From positions 124,001-188,000 of the forward strand of contig NZ_CP109430.1 of the NCBI RefSeq assembly GCF_036250735.1: a DNA stretch of 64,000 bases, in the 5' to 3' direction. The notes under the pieces were generated by a model. That model searched no databases, was not told where the DNA came from, and was given only the letters and a program-made list of their open reading frames with translations. Source of the stretch: Streptosporangium sp. NBC_01495 (GTDB taxonomy: Bacteria > Actinomycetota > Actinomycetes > Streptosporangiales > Streptosporangiaceae). The stretch's first letter is position 1, and each line of letters starts with the position of its first letter. Positions 61,498-64,000 of the stretch are shown piece by piece. The position numbers were made by a program, and so were the translations under genes.

Positions 61498-61866
61498 GTC
61501 GTCTCCTCTTTTTTGAATTAAGGAAGTGCTGAAGTGGCACTTGTGTATGACGAGTACGAAAAGACGCCTCACGTCAGATCCTACTAAGATCACATGATAT
61601 CCGCAGATTTGTTCCGAAGTGGAGTGATGTCTGATTCGTTGCACTGGACACGGTGGCTAGTGCTGGCCTCACTTGCGCCTTTGACCAGCAGGTTTGTCCG
61701 TGCGGTCCTTGGCCTTTTGCTGTGGGCCCTCCGCCTTCGGGGATGTCGCACGACGTGTAAGCGTTCCGCTTGATCAGCCAACAGAAAAGCGACAGATGCA
61801 CTATTAAGTGGATGATGGATGCATCGCTGGGACAAACATCGCGGTTATGGCTTAGGGTGCTGGGCT
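61498..61866. other. A/T-rich divergent region between EACC1-like and helicase genes
   Basis: This 370-base stretch has no convincing gene. It must hold the divergent promoters of the EACC1 operon and the helicase. Its right half includes a short run of mixed G/C-rich sequence with no recognised repeats. Confidence 0.5.
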
Positions 61867-64000
61867 ATGAGTGATCTCACGCCTGGCGTCTACGAGCAAC
61901 TCGTCACTCACGCTCTTGGTCGACGATTGCAAGCGGTTCCAAGTGAGTTGGCGAAGGTTGTGCCTGTTGATCGCGTGGAGGCAGAGGATTATCTCGTCCG
62001 GCATATTGCCGGCCTGACGCGTCATGCGTTACGTGCAGCCAAGACCCCCGAGCAGCAGATCGACCGAGCGAATCATGTCGCTGAGGCGATCATCAGGGCG
62101 TTCCTCGACACTGAGGATGAAGGGGAACAGATAGCGCAACCCGGCCAGTTGCTCACCGAGGTACGGAAGCCATCGGGAGTGCCTGGACGGCCGGAGCCGT
62201 TGATCCGGCCTGAGACTCCGCTGTCTGCCAGTGCTCTCCTCGTGAACGGGCGGGGTCAGCCGAGCATCGGCACCGAGGTCATGCGGGAGTTCGCGACCGC
62301 CGACCGGGTCGATCTGATCTGCGCCTTCATTAAGTGGTACGGCCTGCGTCTCATCGAAGGGCCGATCAAGGAGTTCATCGCCAGAGGTGGTGAGCTCAGG
62401 GTGATCACCACGACATACATCGGGGCCACAGACAGGACCGCGCTGGATCGTCTGGTTGCTCTCGGGGCCACGGTCAAGATCTCTTACGAGACGCTCAGCA
62501 CCAGGCTTCACGCCAAAGCATGGATGTTTCACCGGAATACCGGTTTCTCGACCGCCTACGTCGGCTCATCCAACCTGTCGAAGGCCGCGCAGTTGGACGG
62601 CCTGGAGTGGAACGTGCGGCTCTCTCAGGTTGAACAGGCTCATCTGCTTTCGACGTTCACCGCTACCTTCGAGCAGTACTGGGCTGATCCGGCGTTCGAA
62701 GGCTACGATCCGGCCCGCGATGGGGCTCGGCTAACTGAGGCGCTCAGGCGCGAAGGCGGGTCGACCCCGGCTGAGCTTCCTTTGGAGATCGCCACGCTGG
62801 ATGTACTCCCGCGCTGGTATCAGGCCGAGGCGCTGGAAGAGCTGGAAGCCGAGCGCGAGGTGCATGGCCGTACGCACAACTTGGTTGTCATGGCGACAGG
62901 CACTGGCAAGACCGTGGTCGCTGCCCTCGACTATCGACGGCTGGCTGCTGCGGGGAAGGCCGACAGTGTGCTGTTCGTGGCTCACCGCGAAAGCATCTTG
63001 AACCAGAGCAGGGCCACCTTCCGGCAGACGCTCCGGGATGGAGAGTTTGGAGAGAAGCTCGTCGCCGGAAACCAACCGAAGAAGTGGAGACATGTCTTCG
63101 CCTCGATTCAGTCGTTGGCCAACATCAACCTCGATGAGCTCGATCCGACCCGATTCGATATGGTGATTGTGGATGAGTTCCACCATGCGGAGGCTCCTAC
63201 ATATCGACGCCTGCTAGAGCATCTTCAGCCGCGTTACCTCCTGGGTCTGACCGCTACTCCTGAGCGAACCGACGGTATCAATGTTGGAGCGTTCTTTGAC
63301 GGGCGAATCGCCTACGAGCTGCGCCTCTGGCAGGCGCTTGAGCAGCAGCTTCTCGCCCCGTTTCACTACTTCGGCATCCACGACGAAGTGTCGCTGGCCG
63401 ACGTAGCCTGGCGCCGTGGACACTACGACGAAAAGGCCCTCAGTAACCTATACACCGGAAACCACGCCCGAGTCCGTCTCATTTTGCAAGCGGTGCAAGA
63501 TAAAATTGCCCATCCGGGCGAGATGCGCGCCCTTGGTTTCTGCGTGAGCGTGCAGCACGCCAGATTCATGGCTGATCAATTCGCCAAGCACGGTATCCCC
63601 TCTCTGGCTGTAACTGGCGAAACGTCACGCGATGAGCGCCGCCACGCCGTACAGCGCTTGAGGAAACGCGAGGTCAACATACTGTTCACCGTGGATCTTT
63701 TCAACGAAGGTGTAGATATCCCAGAGGTGGAAACTGTCCTCTTTCTGCGTCCTACGGAGAGTGCCACGGTCTTTCTGCAACAGCTCGGTCGTGGTCTACG
63801 GCGTGATCCAGACAAGACATGTCTCACTGCCCTGGATTTTGTTGGACATCAGCGTGCCGAATTCCGCTTTGACCTGCGACTATCTGCGCTCACGGGAGTG
63901 CCCCGCCGTAAGCTTCCCGGAGCGTTGGCCAACCCCACGCTCCCTGCTGGATGTCACCTCCAGCTCGACAACGTAGTAACTGAGATGGTCCTCGATAACG
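61867..64000 (+). CDS. PLD-like nuclease fused to superfamily II helicase (DUF3427 type), 3' end cut by window
   Basis: The visible 711 residues contain an N-terminal region of unknown fold (1-130). A phospholipase-D-like nuclease domain follows at about 135-245, with the HKD-type motif LHAKAWMFHRN and GSSNLSKAA. The SF2 helicase has Walker A MATGTGKTVVAA at 342, DEFHH at 436-440, LLGLTATPERTDG and motif VI QQLGRGLRR at 638. The gene runs past the window end, so the DUF3427-type C-terminus is not seen. Such PLD-helicases resemble restriction and phage-defence proteins. It is divergent from the EACC1 operon. No good ribosome-binding site precedes the ATG at 61867. Confidence 0.85.
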   Translation, partial: MSDLTPGVYEQLVTHALGRRLQAVPSELAKVVPVDRVEAEDYLVRHIAGLTRHALRAAKTPEQQIDRANHVAEAIIRAFLDTEDEGEQIAQPGQLLTEVRKPSGVPGRPEPLIRPETPLSASALLVNGRGQPSIGTEVMREFATADRVDLICAFIKWYGLRLIEGPIKEFIARGGELRVITTTYIGATDRTALDRLVALGATVKISYETLSTRLHAKAWMFHRNTGFSTAYVGSSNLSKAAQLDGLEWNVRLSQVEQAHLLSTFTATFEQYWADPAFEGYDPARDGARLTEALRREGGSTPAELPLEIATLDVLPRWYQAEALEELEAEREVHGRTHNLVVMATGTGKTVVAALDYRRLAAAGKADSVLFVAHRESILNQSRATFRQTLRDGEFGEKLVAGNQPKKWRHVFASIQSLANINLDELDPTRFDMVIVDEFHHAEAPTYRRLLEHLQPRYLLGLTATPERTDGINVGAFFDGRIAYELRLWQALEQQLLAPFHYFGIHDEVSLADVAWRRGHYDEKALSNLYTGNHARVRLILQAVQDKIAHPGEMRALGFCVSVQHARFMADQFAKHGIPSLAVTGETSRDERRHAVQRLRKREVNILFTVDLFNEGVDIPEVETVLFLRPTESATVFLQQLGRGLRRDPDKTCLTALDFVGHQRAEFRFDLRLSALTGVPRRKLPGALANPTLPAGCHLQLDNVVTEMVLDN

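Noticed and set aside
62029..63827. Several minus-strand frames over the helicase
   Set aside because: The + strand is a continuous PLD-helicase frame to the window end; the minus frames have no motifs.

Overview
The window looks like chromosomal DNA of a high-GC filamentous actinomycete, most likely of the Streptosporangiaceae type (inference). Support comes from strong G/C bias at third codon positions, many GTG starts, a SecDF fusion, ECF sigma and LuxR/LAL regulators, XRE(DUF5753)-DUF397-ATPase clusters, a membrane Ser/Thr kinase and lytic-enzyme modules. No rRNA, tRNA, CRISPR array or intact insertion sequence was seen. Two stretches (about 44.0-45.6 kb and 59.4-62 kb) are clearly richer in A/T and look horizontally acquired.

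Layout. 0-11 kb: the start of an NhaA antiporter (truncated by the window edge), an amidase, a 1103-residue LAL regulator, an IclR regulator, a lone receiver domain, a NarL-type response regulator divergent from its probable histidine kinase, and a sensor-less histidine kinase. 11-25.5 kb: a secreted protein, a single-chain fusion of PheRS alpha and beta pieces, an EF-hand protein, an MFS exporter divergent from a GATase1-AraC regulator, a Cys-rich copper-storage-like protein, SecDF, a GH13 trehalose-synthase-like enzyme, a glyoxalase-fold protein and a fold-III PLP decarboxylase. 25.5-37.3 kb: a CASTOR/POLLUX-like ion channel divergent from an IclR regulator, which heads an aldehyde dehydrogenase-sugar ABC importer operon; a secreted CBM32 protein and an SDR follow. 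37.3-44 kb: an HhH protein, a GT39-like membrane enzyme, a MarR/SRPBCC pair, a secreted S33 peptidase, a VOC protein, a TmrB-like kinase and gene remnants.

44-53.5 kb: an A/T-rich orphan toxin/immunity cassette, then a barren stretch with a perfect 23-bp-stem hairpin, a TetR-type operator/promoter with its methyltransferase and TetR gene, a transmembrane kinase carrying an external lysozyme-like domain facing an FHA-domain gene, and an ECF sigma factor with its membrane partner. 53.5-59.4 kb: a large uncharacterised protein, a FxLD-type methyltransferase, an ATPase/hypothetical operon and XRE-DUF397. 59.4-64 kb: a probable defence island. In it, an EACC1-like adaptor overlaps a caspase-SRA(YDG)-HNH fusion, and a divergent PLD-helicase runs off the window end.

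The strongest discovery candidate is the two-gene EACC1 / caspase-SRA-HNH module. It joins a protease, a modified-cytosine reader and a nuclease in one chain, which suggests a modification-sensing abortive-infection device. Secondary candidates are the PheS-PheT fusion, the kinase-lysozyme fusion with FHA partner, and a marked tendency for short tandem repeats to expand at gene ends, inside ATPase domains and around a start site.
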